Assembly: GCA_015039315.1 (NCBI GenBank)
Contig: WIDE01000004.1
Span: 488,988-552,987, forward strand
Reading direction: 5' to 3'
DNA length: 64,000 bases
Source of the DNA: Clavulina sp. PMI_390
Lineage: Eukaryota > Basidiomycota > Agaricomycetes > Cantharellales > Hydnaceae
The notes under the pieces: model-generated
What the model was told of the DNA's origin: nothing
What the model saw: only the letters and a program-made list of their open reading frames with translations
The model's database searches: none
Part shown: piece by piece, positions 34,446-45,309 of the stretch
How positions within the stretch are numbered: the first letter of the stretch is position 1
Layout of the letters: every line of letters begins with the position of its first letter
Program-made: the position numbers and the translations under genes

Positions 34446-35191
34446 ATGTCTGAAGGAGATGCTCCAGTTTGTGTAACATGTGGTCCTGAAGAGTCCAATA
34501 ATTTAGGCTCTCAAGCACCAACTACGGCCCCAGCACCGGCACCACCACCAGTACCCGCCTCAGAAGACGTGATGGATCCCAGCACCTTCCTTCCTCCGAT
34601 CTTGAGTAGTATCACACCTAGCGTGATAATTGAATATTGCGATCGAGTATGGACTCTGCAATGATTGGCTATTATTCGCGTAACGGGATGATCTGACAAC
34701 TACACTCTATATTTCTGCAGTGCCGCTGGTATGCACATTGATACTCTCTATGTGGGCTGTCGAGCGGCCCTGATACTAACGAACACCCCTTAACACTGGG
34801 TCGAATTCGAATACTAACATAGGCTACACCGTGCAACTTGGACACAAACAGAGCTTTACCTCACGTTCCCTGCGCCAGCAATCAAGAGCATCACGCTCAT
34901 TGGGCACAACTCTGCAGACACTGGCGGACGGTTTCGCATCTGGCTCACGTACGCCCCTGCCGTCGATGCAGTGTCGACCGTTCTTATATGGGACCGGAAG
35001 ACTCGAGGTGGATTCCCTGAGCTCAAGGAGGTGGTGAGTACATGCACTATGCAGTTCAGTTTCGAAAACCTGGAACGATGGGAGTATTGATTATATTGGG
35101 ATTTGTAATGGGGTAGAAACAAATCATCCGGGACCATATTCAACCTGGGACATCACTGGGACACTCGGATAAAAAGGACAAGAAAGAGTAG
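34446..35191 (+). CDS. Selenoprotein W-like (Rdx family) protein
   Basis: Thioredoxin-fold Rdx protein, probably redox-related. Exons 34446-34646, 34721-34728, 34823-35033 and 35117-35191 sum to 495 nt, giving 164 residues. A low-complexity N-terminal 60 residues (PTTAPAPAPPPVPAS) precedes IIEYCDRCRWLHRATWTQTE, holding the CxxC redox motif (Cys, not selenocysteine). The core continues LYLTFPAPAIKSITLIGHN, then TGGRFRIWLTYAP and IWDRKTRGGFPELKE, and ends IIRDHIQPGTSLGHSDKKDK. The second exon is only 8 nt (TGCCGCTG) and supplies the second Cys. Start chosen as the first ATG of the frame (34446). Confidence 0.88.
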
Positions 35192-35384
35192 CCACAATGG
35201 AGTCGAGAAGGATCAATGGACACCTCTCTAAACAGAAGAGAGCCAGAGAAGCTGCCCTTGATAATAAGGCGGGAGTATATGGGGGCCCGATAGTTGGAGC
35301 TGTAACGAATGAGCACAGAATTTTAGCAGGATGCATGCATAAGACATGGAACAGCAGACTCACTGCGTTCGAACATACTTCATT

Positions 35385-35828
35385 CTAGTGACTGAGATGC
35401 TTTCGCCCCTTCGCTCTCCTTCTCGCGAGGATCTTCCTGCCATTCTTGGTCCTCAAGCGAGCGAGGAAACCATGCTTCCGTTTCCGCTTGCGAGTGGAAG
35501 GTTGGTATTCTTGCCCAAAGGTGGCGTGGCGCACTTGCAGTACACCGGCGCCTGGGGACGCAATAGTAGAGGATAGTAGGGGTAAGATTGATGTGGGGAT
35601 GACTGGGGATGCGAAACGGAGTGATTGGGGGCGTGTTTGAGTTTGAAGTAGGGATGAAAAGACGCGTCCGAGCGAAGTTGGCTTGGGGGTAGTGAGAGAG
35701 GCTAAAGGCATGGCCAGTGCAGGGGATGGGCGAGCGTGGGCGAGGCGAGGCCACGCACTCTGCACTCCATTGGCTAGAGGACGAGCATTGAGCGTCCGTA
35801 CGACGCCCAAAGGCGAAATTCGAGGCAT
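35385..35828 (-). CDS. MRPL34: Mitochondrial large-subunit ribosomal protein bL34m
   Basis: Single exon, 147 residues. The N-terminal two thirds are a presequence-like Arg/Ser/Ala/Pro-rich extension beginning [19 protein letters not shown]. The last 44 residues are the conserved L34 core: [40 protein letters not shown], ending at 35385. Base composition of the core is typical. Divergent from the twin-CX9C gene with only 48 bp between ATGs. Confidence 0.93.
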   Translation of the reverse strand: MPRISPLGVVRTLNARPLANGVQSAWPRLAHARPSPALAMPLASLTTPKPTSLGRVFSSLLQTQTRPQSLRFASPVIPTSILPLLSSTIASPGAGVLQVRHATFGQEYQPSTRKRKRKHGFLARLRTKNGRKILARRRAKGRKHLSH

Positions 35829-35876
35829 TGAAGAGTCACGTGGGAAAGTAATCTCCACGTCAACAAGGACAAACTC
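35829..35876. promoter_or_regulatory. 48-bp head-to-head promoter of two mitochondrial genes
   Basis: The ATGs of bL34m (-, 35828) and the CX9C protein (+, 35877) are separated by 48 bases. The interval contains AGTCACGTGGG, an E-box-like CACGTG. Such a short gap implies a shared core promoter and overlapping transcripts. Confidence 0.55.
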
Positions 35877-36200
35877 ATGAAGCCAGCCTCGCTGAGGAAG
35901 CCAGTGGACACAGAGCCCATCAAACGGCTGAGTGCGGCTGCTGCGAAGTGTTCAGTCCAAGTGAGTTTTCTTGTACATAGGCAGCCCTTGGAAGCTTTAT
36001 ACTGAGTATTGCATGTAGGCGCAAGCGTATGGCAGTTGCATGTTAGCCAACTACCAGGATGTGACGAAGGGAATGTGCGCAAAAGAATTCATGCAATTCA
36101 AGGACTGTGTCCAGAATGTGGTCAGTTACTGCCTCATATAAACACGTCTTCCAAGGAGAACCGACTCATAAATTCGTTACAGATGGGACGCAAATGGTGA
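35877..36200 (+). CDS. Twin-CX9C (CHCH) mitochondrial protein, NDUFAF8-like
   Basis: Predicted intermembrane-space protein imported by the Mia40 disulfide relay. Exons 35877-35960, 36019-36120 and 36183-36200 give 67 residues. Two CX9C motifs are clear: CSVQAQAYGSC and [11 protein letters not shown], followed by VQNVMGRKW and stop. Reading through the last intron would instead give VVSYCLI; the spliced end GRKW fits the complex I assembly factor NDUFAF8 type better from memory. Its divergent partner is a mitochondrial ribosomal gene. The CHCH call is strong, the orthology moderate. Confidence 0.75.
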
Positions 36201-36255
36201 ATTATGCTACCACTAGAAGCGGGAAGAATATCAACATAGATAGTATACTGCCATG

Positions 36256-37255
36256 CTACCTCCCAGTCATCCCCCCAGGCATGGATGGTGCGGCATCGTC
36301 ATCACCTCTTGCACCCGTCCGTGCGTTTGGTATTTGCCCTTGGGCTTGCGGTCCCAAGCGGTTAAGATATCTCCCCTGCACAATATTGAAAAATCTATCA
36401 ATTGGGGAAGAGGCGGCTGCAGACGGATTCCTCGTGGTGTTGGGTAAGGGTATAGAGGTGGAAGAAGATGCTGATGCTGAACTCGTCCATGAAGGGGTGT
36501 TGTTCCATACTTTCTGCCATGAGCGACGAAAGCGTAAATGTAATATTGGGGCGTCTTCGTCTATTTTCCCTATTTCGGATAACGCTGAGAAATTGTGTGT
36601 TAATGCCAGTCTTTCAAAGGGAATGAGGTGTGTATGTGGAGGTGTAGAAAGACTTACGGGTCGAAGGCGTTTCGTCAGCCGGGTCGGGATCTAGGGCGAG
36701 TTCATCCGGCTCGGCATCTATCCCATGGGCTTCATACGCTATGAATAGGCAGACGACTTGGAGAACAAAGATAGTGATGTCGAGCACAAACAGGTTGAGA
36801 CGTGATGGCGGTGTCGCTGAGAATCATTTTGGAAATAATGGGTTACGGTTCACTGGTCAGCTCGCCAAACGAAGCTCCACGGCAGTTTTGAGTAATAGAG
36901 GGGCATTACATCTTCCGATAAAGTCCAGCAGGATTCCCTGTTGCTCGTACTGGAACCAGGGCAGGAGGTGGCGAAGGACGGGGCCCACGTTGATGAGGCA
37001 GCACAAGATGAAGAGGAAGCGAAGGGGACGGTCACCACTTCGGGGCTGAGAGAACTGGGCTTGCCCCATAATTCTGAAGATGAATCGCAGTAAGGCCGGG
37101 TCAAGGAAATATGAGAGCGCAAAGAGCTGGAAGAGCAGCGTGTGCAGCTGTATATGGCGATGATTCAGTAACACTGACAGTTAGAAGAATATATAACCCG
37201 GAGAGTTTACGGAGGATATTGCATGCTCGCGCTTTGCGTGGGCATACTGCCGCAT
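36256..37255 (-). CDS. DUF1746 protein, Dsc4-like
   Basis: Predicted polytopic Golgi/ER membrane protein. In fission yeast a DUF1746 protein (Dsc4) belongs to the Dsc E3 ligase that activates SREBP; transfer of that role is inference. The start ATG at 37255 gives MRQYAHAKREHAISS, joined over a 64-nt intron to LHTLLFQLFALSYFLDPALL and RFIFRIMGQ, then RPLRFLFILCCLINVGPVL and, after another intron, LFVLDITIFVLQVVCLFIAY, three or four hydrophobic segments. The C-terminal half is polar and disordered (ASASSSTSIPLPNTTRNPS), ending GGMTGR at 36256. The last coding base is 56 bp from the stop of the CX9C gene. Confidence 0.7.
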
Positions 37256-37438
37256 GAACTGGTATCGGTGTCGGGAGGAATGAGTGAGTGGGTGGATGGA
37301 AGGATGGGCCAAACGTCAGAGGCTCAGAAAGGCACCGACGCCCACAAGTGTCAACCACACCCCACCCAACGTCGCGTCCCGTTGAAAATCTGGCCCACAC
37401 GCTCTATTTTTGCTATCTAACTAGCGTCTAGGGAATGC

Positions 37439-40400
37439 ATGGAGCACCCACTAGCGCGCCGTGCTAACTTTCGCCGCTCCACGGCCAGCGTCAATCAACT
37501 GGGCGACGAAGAGGATGACCTCGATTCTCACATCTCGTTCGTTATCTGCAGCCAGTGTCTGAAGCTCTGATAATTACACAACTCGTTTTATATTTAGACG
37601 CTACGATGATTTCACGACGATAGGTATGTCGAGCTGTCCATCCCCAACCGAACGCTCGCTGAAAGCCAAGTGCCTGCCTGCCTGTAACAAGACTGGATCC
37701 ATGACTCTATCCTTGACCGCAATCGACGACTACGCCGGCAGGACGAAATTGAAAACACTCTGAAGAGAGCTCATGGCGCTATCACTTGGAGCTGGATATG
37801 GGCACAAATCCGCCGCATGGCAGGTAATGGCCAGAGCTGGTTCGTTGTTACTCTCGTTGGTCAGTGCATTTCTGTCTCGTGCGGCCTCTCTACACTCTAA
37901 TCAAACCTCCATATTTTCCACAGGCGCGTTCATTGGTGTCAATGCTGCGTTCATTTCCATCTTGACCGAATGGCTTTCCGACCTAAGACGGGGCTACTGC
38001 TCCGAGGGCTGGTGGCTAAACCAGGAGTTCTGCTGCTGGGAGATTGAGGATTTGGACTCGGAGGGTGCATGCGCGGCATGGATCCCATGGAGCTCGTTCA
38101 CAGTGGGCAACTGGATCGTATACGTCGTCTTGGCGGTATGTACAAAAAGGTCTAGACCGCAGTCCCCGCGGCACATGCATTGACTAAACTTTTCCAATGC
38201 AATATAGTGTCTATTTGCGTGGCTCTCTGCGCATCTCGTGCAAAGCTTCGCGCGGTATGCTGCGGGGTCAGGGATCTCTGAAATCAAGTGTATCCTTGCT
38301 GGCTTCGTTATGAAGGGCTATCTAGGTGGCTGGACGCTCCTAATCAAGAGCTTGACACTGGTACGTTTGTCCCAAATAGCAAGTCGAACTTGGACATGGT
38401 GCTTAAACCTTTTATAGCCCTTTATTATCGCTTCTGGTCTGAACGTGGGGAAAGAAGGACCATCAGTTCATGTCGCTTGTTGCACGGGTTTCGTGGTAGC
38501 AAGTCTGTTCAGTCGCTTCACGCAAAGCCAAGGTCTGTCCGCATCTTTTGTTTTAACTCACTACTATCCTCTCACCTACATTTTAGGTAAAATGCGAGAA
38601 ATCCTCACCGCTGCAAGCGCAGCAGGAGTCGCCGTCGCTTTCGGCTCGCCCATTGGGGGTGTCCTTTTCTCTATTGAGGTGTGTCCATCTTGGCCGCCAC
38701 ACTCGCCTGCTTGTCGTTTGATACCGTCCGGCCTTTTAGGAAATGAGTCCTACCTTCAGTATCAAGACGATGTGGCGAAGCTTCCTTTGTGCCCTCGTCG
38801 CCACCGTGACCCTTTCTGTGAGTCCATGAGGTGACAACCACAGTACACACCTCAATCCTAACCACTCTACAGGCAATGAACCCGTTCAGAACAGGGAAGC
38901 TCGTACTCTTCCAGGTCACGTATGATCGTGACTGGCATTTCTTTGAGATCATCTTCTTCGTCATTATCGGAGTCTTTGGCGTTCGTCTGCTCTCCCCAAG
39001 CATCTCTCTAGCATCACTTACGAATAGATCTTCTTTAGGGACTTTACGGGGCCTTTGTCGTCAAGTTCAACCTCCAGGTAGCTGCTTTCCGGAGAAAGCA
39101 TCTCGCGGCGTACCCCATCTCAGAAGCAATGATACTGGCTTCATTGACGGCGGCATTCTCCTTCTTCAACAAATTCCTGCGGATCGACATGACTGAAAGC
39201 CTTGCTATCCTATTTCGTGAATGCGAGGGCGGGGGTGACTACGATAATCTTTGCCAGTGCGTGCCATCAAACTGTTGACTATGTGGTCAGCACTTACTTA
39301 CAATGCTCTTGCTATCAGGACGTGGGCACAGTGGAGAATGGCAAACTCTCTTCTCCTTGCAACCATCTTCAGAACAGGGTTTGTCATTATCTCGTACGGA
39401 TCTCGCGTCCCTGCTGGCATTTTCGTGCCTTCAATGGCTGTGGGTGCTACCTTTGGCAGAATGGTCGGTATTATTGTGAAGGCGATGTATAGGTGCGTCA
39501 TAAGATGAATCCGGTGTATATCCCATCCTCATCCGTAGCATCTGAACGTGTAGAGCATATCCCACGGTTGGCCTCTTTGCTGTATGCAAACCGGATGTCC
39601 CTTGTATCACACCTGGGACGTATGCCCTTCTAGGGGCAGCAGCTGCACTAGGGTATATTACATGACCCCTGCATGCCGATGACCCCGTTCTGACCTTTTA
39701 TTCGTAGCGGTGTTATGCGGATGACCCTGACTGTTGTTGTTATCATGTTTGAGCTCACAGGAGCCTTGACATATATTTTACCTACCATGGTGAGTACATT
39801 TCTAGATCCCGTAACGGTTATTCGGCAATTTACTGGCTATTCCATCCTCCAGATTGTTCTTCTAGTGACTAGATTTGTTGGGGACTATTTTGAGAATAAG
39901 GGTATTGCAGATGAGATGATCAAGTTCAACGGCTACCCATTCTTGCATGCCAATGAGCAAGCATATAACGTTCCAGGTGCGTTGCTACCTCCCCGTCCCC
40001 GCCCCACAGCTACTCAAACTATTAAAAAAAAACTTGCAATCATGAACAGTGTCCCGCGCTATGCGTACCAACGTTATTGCCCTTCGTTCAGAAGGCATGA
40101 CAGTCAAGGAAGTCGGTGCGTTAAATTATCCTGCTCATCTCCTTCATTTCATCTGACAATAAGGCACTATCAGAGATCAAGCTTGGCGAAGCGGACGTCC
40201 AAGGCTACCCTGTTGTGTCTGTTACCTCCAATTTACTTGTGGGATACATAGGCAAATCCGAGGTCCGCTACGTAATCGGCAAGTTCTCTACTAGCCCAAT
40301 TTAGGACTCTTCGCTGATCTGTGCCTCTCCCACAGAGAAATACCGACGTATTGGGTCAATCACGGACGAGACACGCTGTGTCTTCTTCAGTGGAGCAAAC

Positions 40401-41023
40401 CATCACCATGCTGCACCGGAAAATGGATCTTTACCGACCCCGTACACGGATGCATCGCCTACCGTCCCGAATACCGCGCGATCGACTCTGATTGGCGTCA
40501 CGGATGAGGATATTGAGCTCTTAGAAGCTGAACCTTCTGAGGAACTGTCCTTCGAGTCTTATGTGAACCAGGTCAGTTTCATTGTGCCCCTCGCGCGCAT
40601 GAGCTTACCTTTAATTAATATTGTTCTATAGACTCCGATGATAGTTGCGCCTCGACTACCGCTCGAGATTGTCATGCAAATGTTCAAAAAATTGGGGTGC
40701 GTAATCTCCCCTGCTATGTAGATCTACCTCATCACAACTGATAATCGTACTTTTCACTCACTCTCTTCAGGCCTCGAGTCATTCTTGTCGAGCAATTCGG
40801 CCAGCTCCGAGGTCTTCTCACCGTCAAAGACGTGATGAGGTTCCTACATGAGCTCGAGAGCACGGCTGGGCCTACCACGAATGAGTTTATTCCACTCGAA
40901 GTATGGGATGAGTATCAGGGTACATTGCGGAACGTGCTAGAGCGCTCATGGGAGTATGCAAGTGCTCGTGTAGATGCTTTATTATCATGGGCTCGGCGTG
41001 TACTGCCTGCACGGACACTTTAG
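37439..41023 (+). CDS. CLC-family chloride channel/proton exchanger
   Basis: Anion transporter of endosome, Golgi or vacuole, related to yeast Gef1. The start [20 protein letters not shown] joins over two introns to [20 protein letters not shown]. Hallmarks: [13 protein letters not shown] (selectivity filter 1), [16 protein letters not shown] with the gating Glu expected for a Cl-/H+ exchanger, [60 protein letters not shown]. Two C-terminal CBS domains follow (MTVKEV, then [11 protein letters not shown]; and [20 protein letters not shown]). More than fifteen short introns. Ends RVLPARTL at 41023. The ATG at 37434 is in another frame and stops quickly. Confidence 0.92.
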
Positions 41024-41236
41024 ATAGTTCATTTTTATATGCTCCTTATCCTTCTGAGATCCTACCCTTCTGAGATCGCAATAGACGCAGATATTATTCG
41101 GGGTTACAGTGAGACTCAAGGTATCGGATTACAGAAATAAGACATAGTGCATAAATCTTACAAGCTGGGACGCTAGCGACATCAAAGTTCGGATATGGAT
41201 ACAGTGTATGGAAAGTGAAGAACGAAGCGGTAAGAC

Positions 41237-42160
41237 CTATCGCCACCTATGAACCACCTTGCGATGAAGCGCACTGAAAGACCTAGTGTTATCTACCACT
41301 CGACAATCTTGGTTGCCAGTCCAGTAATGCTTCTTCGGAAGCAATCTCCTGACCCGAGGCGATAGCTCCGACTCAGCATCATTCTCCGCCTGAAGGTGGT
41401 CGACAATGTCATCCAAAGTGGCGAATGTGGCTCGACAGTGGCAGACAAAGCACTCGTTCTGCTCTGCCTCCTCGAGAGCTTGCCGCTCATGCCTGGCTTT
41501 GGCCCTTGCCTTGCGATGCTTTGCGAGAAGCATGTATTCCCGTACCGCGACCTTTTGGACGAGACTCGAGAGGATGGGGAAGGTCGCTTGATCGGGGGCC
41601 GTGAACTCTTTGCCGGGCCAATATGTGCGATAGGACTTGTAGAAAAGCTCCTTCTCTGACCTAAAGGCTCGTGCCCACTGCGGATCGGTGGAACGCGAAA
41701 GACGCGCTCGTACGCTCGTGTAGTGATAGAGAAGAACAAGTTGAAGTGGTGTGGTGGTACCCTTGACATGCTCGCATGTCGCTTCCGAAATGTGGCGTTT
41801 GTGGATATGAGCGGCAATGGATGGCGGTGAAGGAGAGTCTCGCGGCTTGAAGCCACACAGGAAACAGTCGACCCGGATGTCTAGCGCGTCGTCGTCTTCG
41901 CTCGTTTGCTCAGGGTCGTACCAGGTGAAAACACTCGCGAAGTAGCGATGAAGGTCATGACAGGATGCCAAATATTTCAACACGTCTGAACAACTAGGTT
42001 CATAGGGGAACTAAGTCAACATTCACGCAAGGAGACATGAACGAGATAGTCGAGATACCTAGACGAAGTTGACTGTGAGCAGGACATTAGTGCGAGGAGG
42101 CACTTGGCCCAGCTGCGAATTGGGTACTCGAGGGCTAAAGACGATGCCAGGGGTAGTCAT
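41237..42160 (-). CDS. Undescribed CxxC...H family protein, paralogue A
   Basis: Two exons. Exon 1 starts at ATG 42160 (MTTPGIVFSPRVPNSQLGQV), ends 42065; a 54-nt intron (GTCTAG...CTTAG) leads to FPYEPSCSDVLKYLASCHD. Conserved with paralogue B: HDLHRYFASVF; CFLCGFKPR then IAAHIHKRHIS, a C-x2-C...H-x4-H finger-like unit; TPLQLVLLYHY; EKELFYKSYRTYWPGKEFTA. A second Cys pair CFVCHCRATFATLDDIVDHL looks like another finger and lies in a basic coiled region. Ends HRKVVHRWR at 41237. I do not recognise the family; a nuclear or nucleic-acid-binding role is a guess from the fingers. Confidence 0.65.
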
Positions 42161-42792
42161 ACTGCGAGTTTATTTGTAGTGTGGCGAAAGCAAAGAGAGA
42201 TTGGCACTTTGGTTCAAAGAGCTGCAAAAAGCAGTGTGTGGCGTCTCAAGGTTGACTCGGGGTGGTGGCAAACCGCCCACAGGGATTGTATCCGATTCAC
42301 GACAGTCACAGCTTGACCATTTAGGGTATCCCATGCCGCTGACAAGACCGAACGCTAGCCATGCTATGATTGCGTGTTACAACCCGCGAGTCCCTGAAGC
42401 GCGCCACCCTCGATCAGTGTGACGCGTGTGACAGAGTGACAAAAAGCGTCAGCAGCTGCTCACAGCCAACGGGTGGTTTGGTCTTGCGAGTCATGCATCA
42501 ACCACTCATCACCTCATAATTGCATCCACCTGTGTCCATCACACTGATATCACTCACTAATGGCAACCGTTCTGGCCTGATTCCGCACACTTTGTGCTCT
42601 GACCTCGCCTCACATTAGCCTCGTGCCACCCTGAGAGCGCGCAAAGAGCACCTCTTTGTTCCGGCTCTTTGCCCATCACACAAAAAGATATAATCACCGC
42701 CTCTTCTATGATGTCCCTCCACTAGCCACACACATCCATAGAGCCTCTAAACTCTCGAGCCAATCACCCTCCACTTGAATCTTTCCCTTGCA
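42161..42792. promoter_or_regulatory. Bidirectional region between two divergent paralogues
   Basis: Of 632 bases, the right end holds a TATA-like GATATAATC near 42688, about 105 bases before the plus-strand ATG, followed by CT-rich leader. There are several CATCAC and TCACAC repeats around 42490-42560. No gene seen. Confidence 0.45.
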
Positions 42793-43558
42793 ATGTCCCA
42801 GGCTGGACCGATCGAGGTTGAACCCCCAACCATGCATGCCTCTTGCTCCGCAGCTCACTCTGGGTACATACTCTCTCTCCTTTTCAAATCTACATAGGAT
42901 CGATCACTGACATTGGCTGCATAGATCCAAGACCACCTCCAAACCGGATCTCAGTGCTGGTCCCAGACCTCCCTATCGCACATTGTGCGCCTCGACGGCC
43001 CGCCATGACGTGCATATGCTCTTCAAGCATATCTTCGCTCCACCAGAGCGGACTCGCATGCGCTACCTAACTTGCCTTCTGTGCCCCTTCAAGGTCAACA
43101 GACGCAATCGGGACAACGTCGAGCTCCAGAAGCACTTCCTCCAGGAGCACATCGTTGATGCTGTTAGGCACTATGCGAAGGGAAAGGCGACGTCCATCGA
43201 AACCTTCCTCGCATATCACTATGTCTGTGCCACAGAAGACGCTCCTCGACCTCGGATACAGGGGTATGATGAGATCGGCGTGGTGAAGGAACGCGAGCAG
43301 TTCTACTGGGAATATCGATCGTACATCCCAGGGCATACTATCACCCCTCCCACTGCCGAACGCTTCCCCTACGTCCACCAGCATGTCCTTAACCTCGCAG
43401 ACGTCATGCCATTCTGGTCCAAATACGCTCGATCCAGAAGAACTCCTTGGCCGAGTTACAGCAGCTCTATCAAAGGAGCCACAAGGAGTAGATCGATTTG
43501 CCCAATGAAAACGCTCCAGCGCAACTCGGAGTCGCCTGCACCTTTCACTGTCTCATGA
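42793..43558 (+). CDS. Undescribed CxxC...H family protein, paralogue B
   Basis: Starts MSQAGPIEVEPPTMHASCSA; one intron (CTCTGG|GTACAT to GCATAG|ATCC) joins to SKTTSKPDLSAGPRPPYR. Matches paralogue A in order: HDVHMLFKHIF; CLLCPFKVN; LQKHFLQEHIVDA; TSIETFLAYHY; EREQFYWEYRSYIPGHTITP. The last 40 residues (after about 43420) do not resemble A. A frame change there would give a charged QKNSLAELQQLYQRSHKE end, so the C-terminus may be frameshifted or have a missed intron. Unknown function. Confidence 0.65.
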
Positions 43559-44126
43559 CCTCAAGGATCCATCTTCCCCTACCCTCTACCTCCAATCTCC
43601 CATTGCTTTGCGTGGCAAACATTCCATTGTTTTTTTTCTGTACCCCAAACCACCTACTCTCTCAATTTAGGACAATATTTATTATCGTGTTGCGTTCTGA
43701 ATCGTTACATTCATGTATTACTACTCCTGTACTCCAGCCGTTTCATCTTCATCTCTAAAGAAATTGTTGTTTTGGCCATAATTTCGATGTTCAGGTTTTC
43801 TGAGAACTACCCACGAATATGTACTGGAGCCCTGCCAGTATCCTAGATATTCAGATTCTTTCGAGCAAATTGAAAACTAAATGCGCAGCCTTGTCACACG
43901 AGGAACGGAACGTCAACACCATCACACAACGCACTGCCAAGCAGTGAGTGGCCCAGCTTGCACCGACACTTTCAGCAACAGGATTGTTCTCGGTCGCGTC
44001 GATAATATCTCCGCCGGATTGTATCTGCTTGGAGGACTGCTCGTGCTGAATAACTACACTGCAGCGGCCTGAACACGTCGCCGACTTTACCTCACTTCGA
44101 GCGCAGTCCAGCCGCCCACATCAGAC
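43559..44126. other. Intergenic region upstream of REEP-like gene
   Basis: About 570 bases. A 63-codon ATG frame at 43881-44072 ends with a hydrophobic stretch (AGLYLLGGLLVLNNY), but nothing supports translation. The rest is AT-rich 3' UTR-like sequence after the stop at 43558. Confidence 0.4.
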
Positions 44127-45137
44127 ATGTCTGCCATTAGCCGCGCCATAACGTGAATAAACCCCAAATCTTGCCTTCGAATAGCTTCTAAACTTTCATT
44201 CGTGTCATAGAGCTCTTGGAGTATATCTCTACCCGTCATACGCAACTTTCAAGGTCCTCGCGAGACGAGAAGGGACTGACTCTCAAGACGTAGAGAAATG
44301 GTGTGCACATACTTGTTGTAACTCTCAAACCTCACCTTGCTCATAACTGTGCTGTTAGGCTCACGTATTGGTGTGTTGTTGGAGCGTTCGTGGCGGTGGA
44401 AACTGGATTTGAGTGGCTCGTCGATTGGTATGTGTAGCTCCATGATATCGCAACTCTCCAACACTAATGCTTTATTTGTATCAGGGTTCCATTCTACTCT
44501 AGCATCAAAATGCTGTTACTGATTGCCCTAACCCAAGGAGTGCGTCCCGATAATCCATCGTTTCCGTGCAGCCAGTCATGACTAACACCTTATTTGACCA
44601 CAGGGCACAAGTATATTGTATAAAGGGTTCCTTGAACCATTCTATACACAATACGAGCCCCAGATTGACGCTCATCTCGCTCAGTTGCGCACTCGCTCCA
44701 CCGCCTATTTCCAAGAACAATTCCAATCCATCTACAAAATGGTCCTTGGATCCACAGCTGCAGCCCAGAACGATCCTCCCCCTCCTCCACCTCCCCAGTC
44801 CTTTGCAGCTGGCGCTGCGAGCGTTGCAACAGGCCTCTGGAATCAGTATGGGCAGGGAGCACTCGCTGCTGCTAGCGCTCGTATGGCCCACCCGAGGGAA
44901 GCAGCAGCCTCGGGCATTGTCCCAGATATGGGACAGGATCACTCGCGACCGCAATCAGGGCAGTTCTCGTCATCGAGGCCAGCCTCATATGCTTCAGGCG
45001 TTGACATGAGATCCCCAGCATTCCCTGTCCCTTATGGTACTCCCAGTGGTGGCGCTTCTGGCTACAGCATCCCGTTGACTCCTGATACGACTGGACAAGC
45101 TCGCCGAAGCCCATCCCCATCTGCTCATCCATACTGA
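44127..45137 (+). CDS. REEP/HVA22/Yop1-type ER membrane-shaping protein
   Basis: TB2/DP1/HVA22 domain protein that bends ER membrane. The start MSAISRAIT (ATG 44127) joins over an intron to ALGVYLYPSYATFKVLARRE, then WLTYWCVVGAFVAVETGFEW, LVDWVPFYSSIKMLLLIALT, and GTSILYKGFLEPFYTQYEPQ, the family signature. Hydrophobic segments form two hairpins. The C-terminal 130 residues are Pro/Ala/Ser-rich (NDPPPPPPPQSFAAGAASVA) and end SPSPSAHPY. The short N-terminus without an extra hairpin is more like REEP1-4/HVA22 than yeast Yop1. Confidence 0.88.
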
Positions 45138-45309
45138 GGGTAGTCAATAATCTGCTGTCCCGTTTTGTGGACTGCAACTAAAATACAAGCTCGTCTGCTT
45201 GCTTCCTAACCTTAGATTACATTTAGCCTAGCATTAGGGTACTTCGCAGAATGACATGCCTCTTTGTCATATGAGAATGCCTATGTGATGTGAATTCATT
45301 GCTGACATG

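Noticed and set aside
37434..37470. ATG at 37434 as the start of the CLC gene
   Set aside because: That frame ends after ten codons; the ATG at 37439 leads through in-phase introns to the conserved channel.
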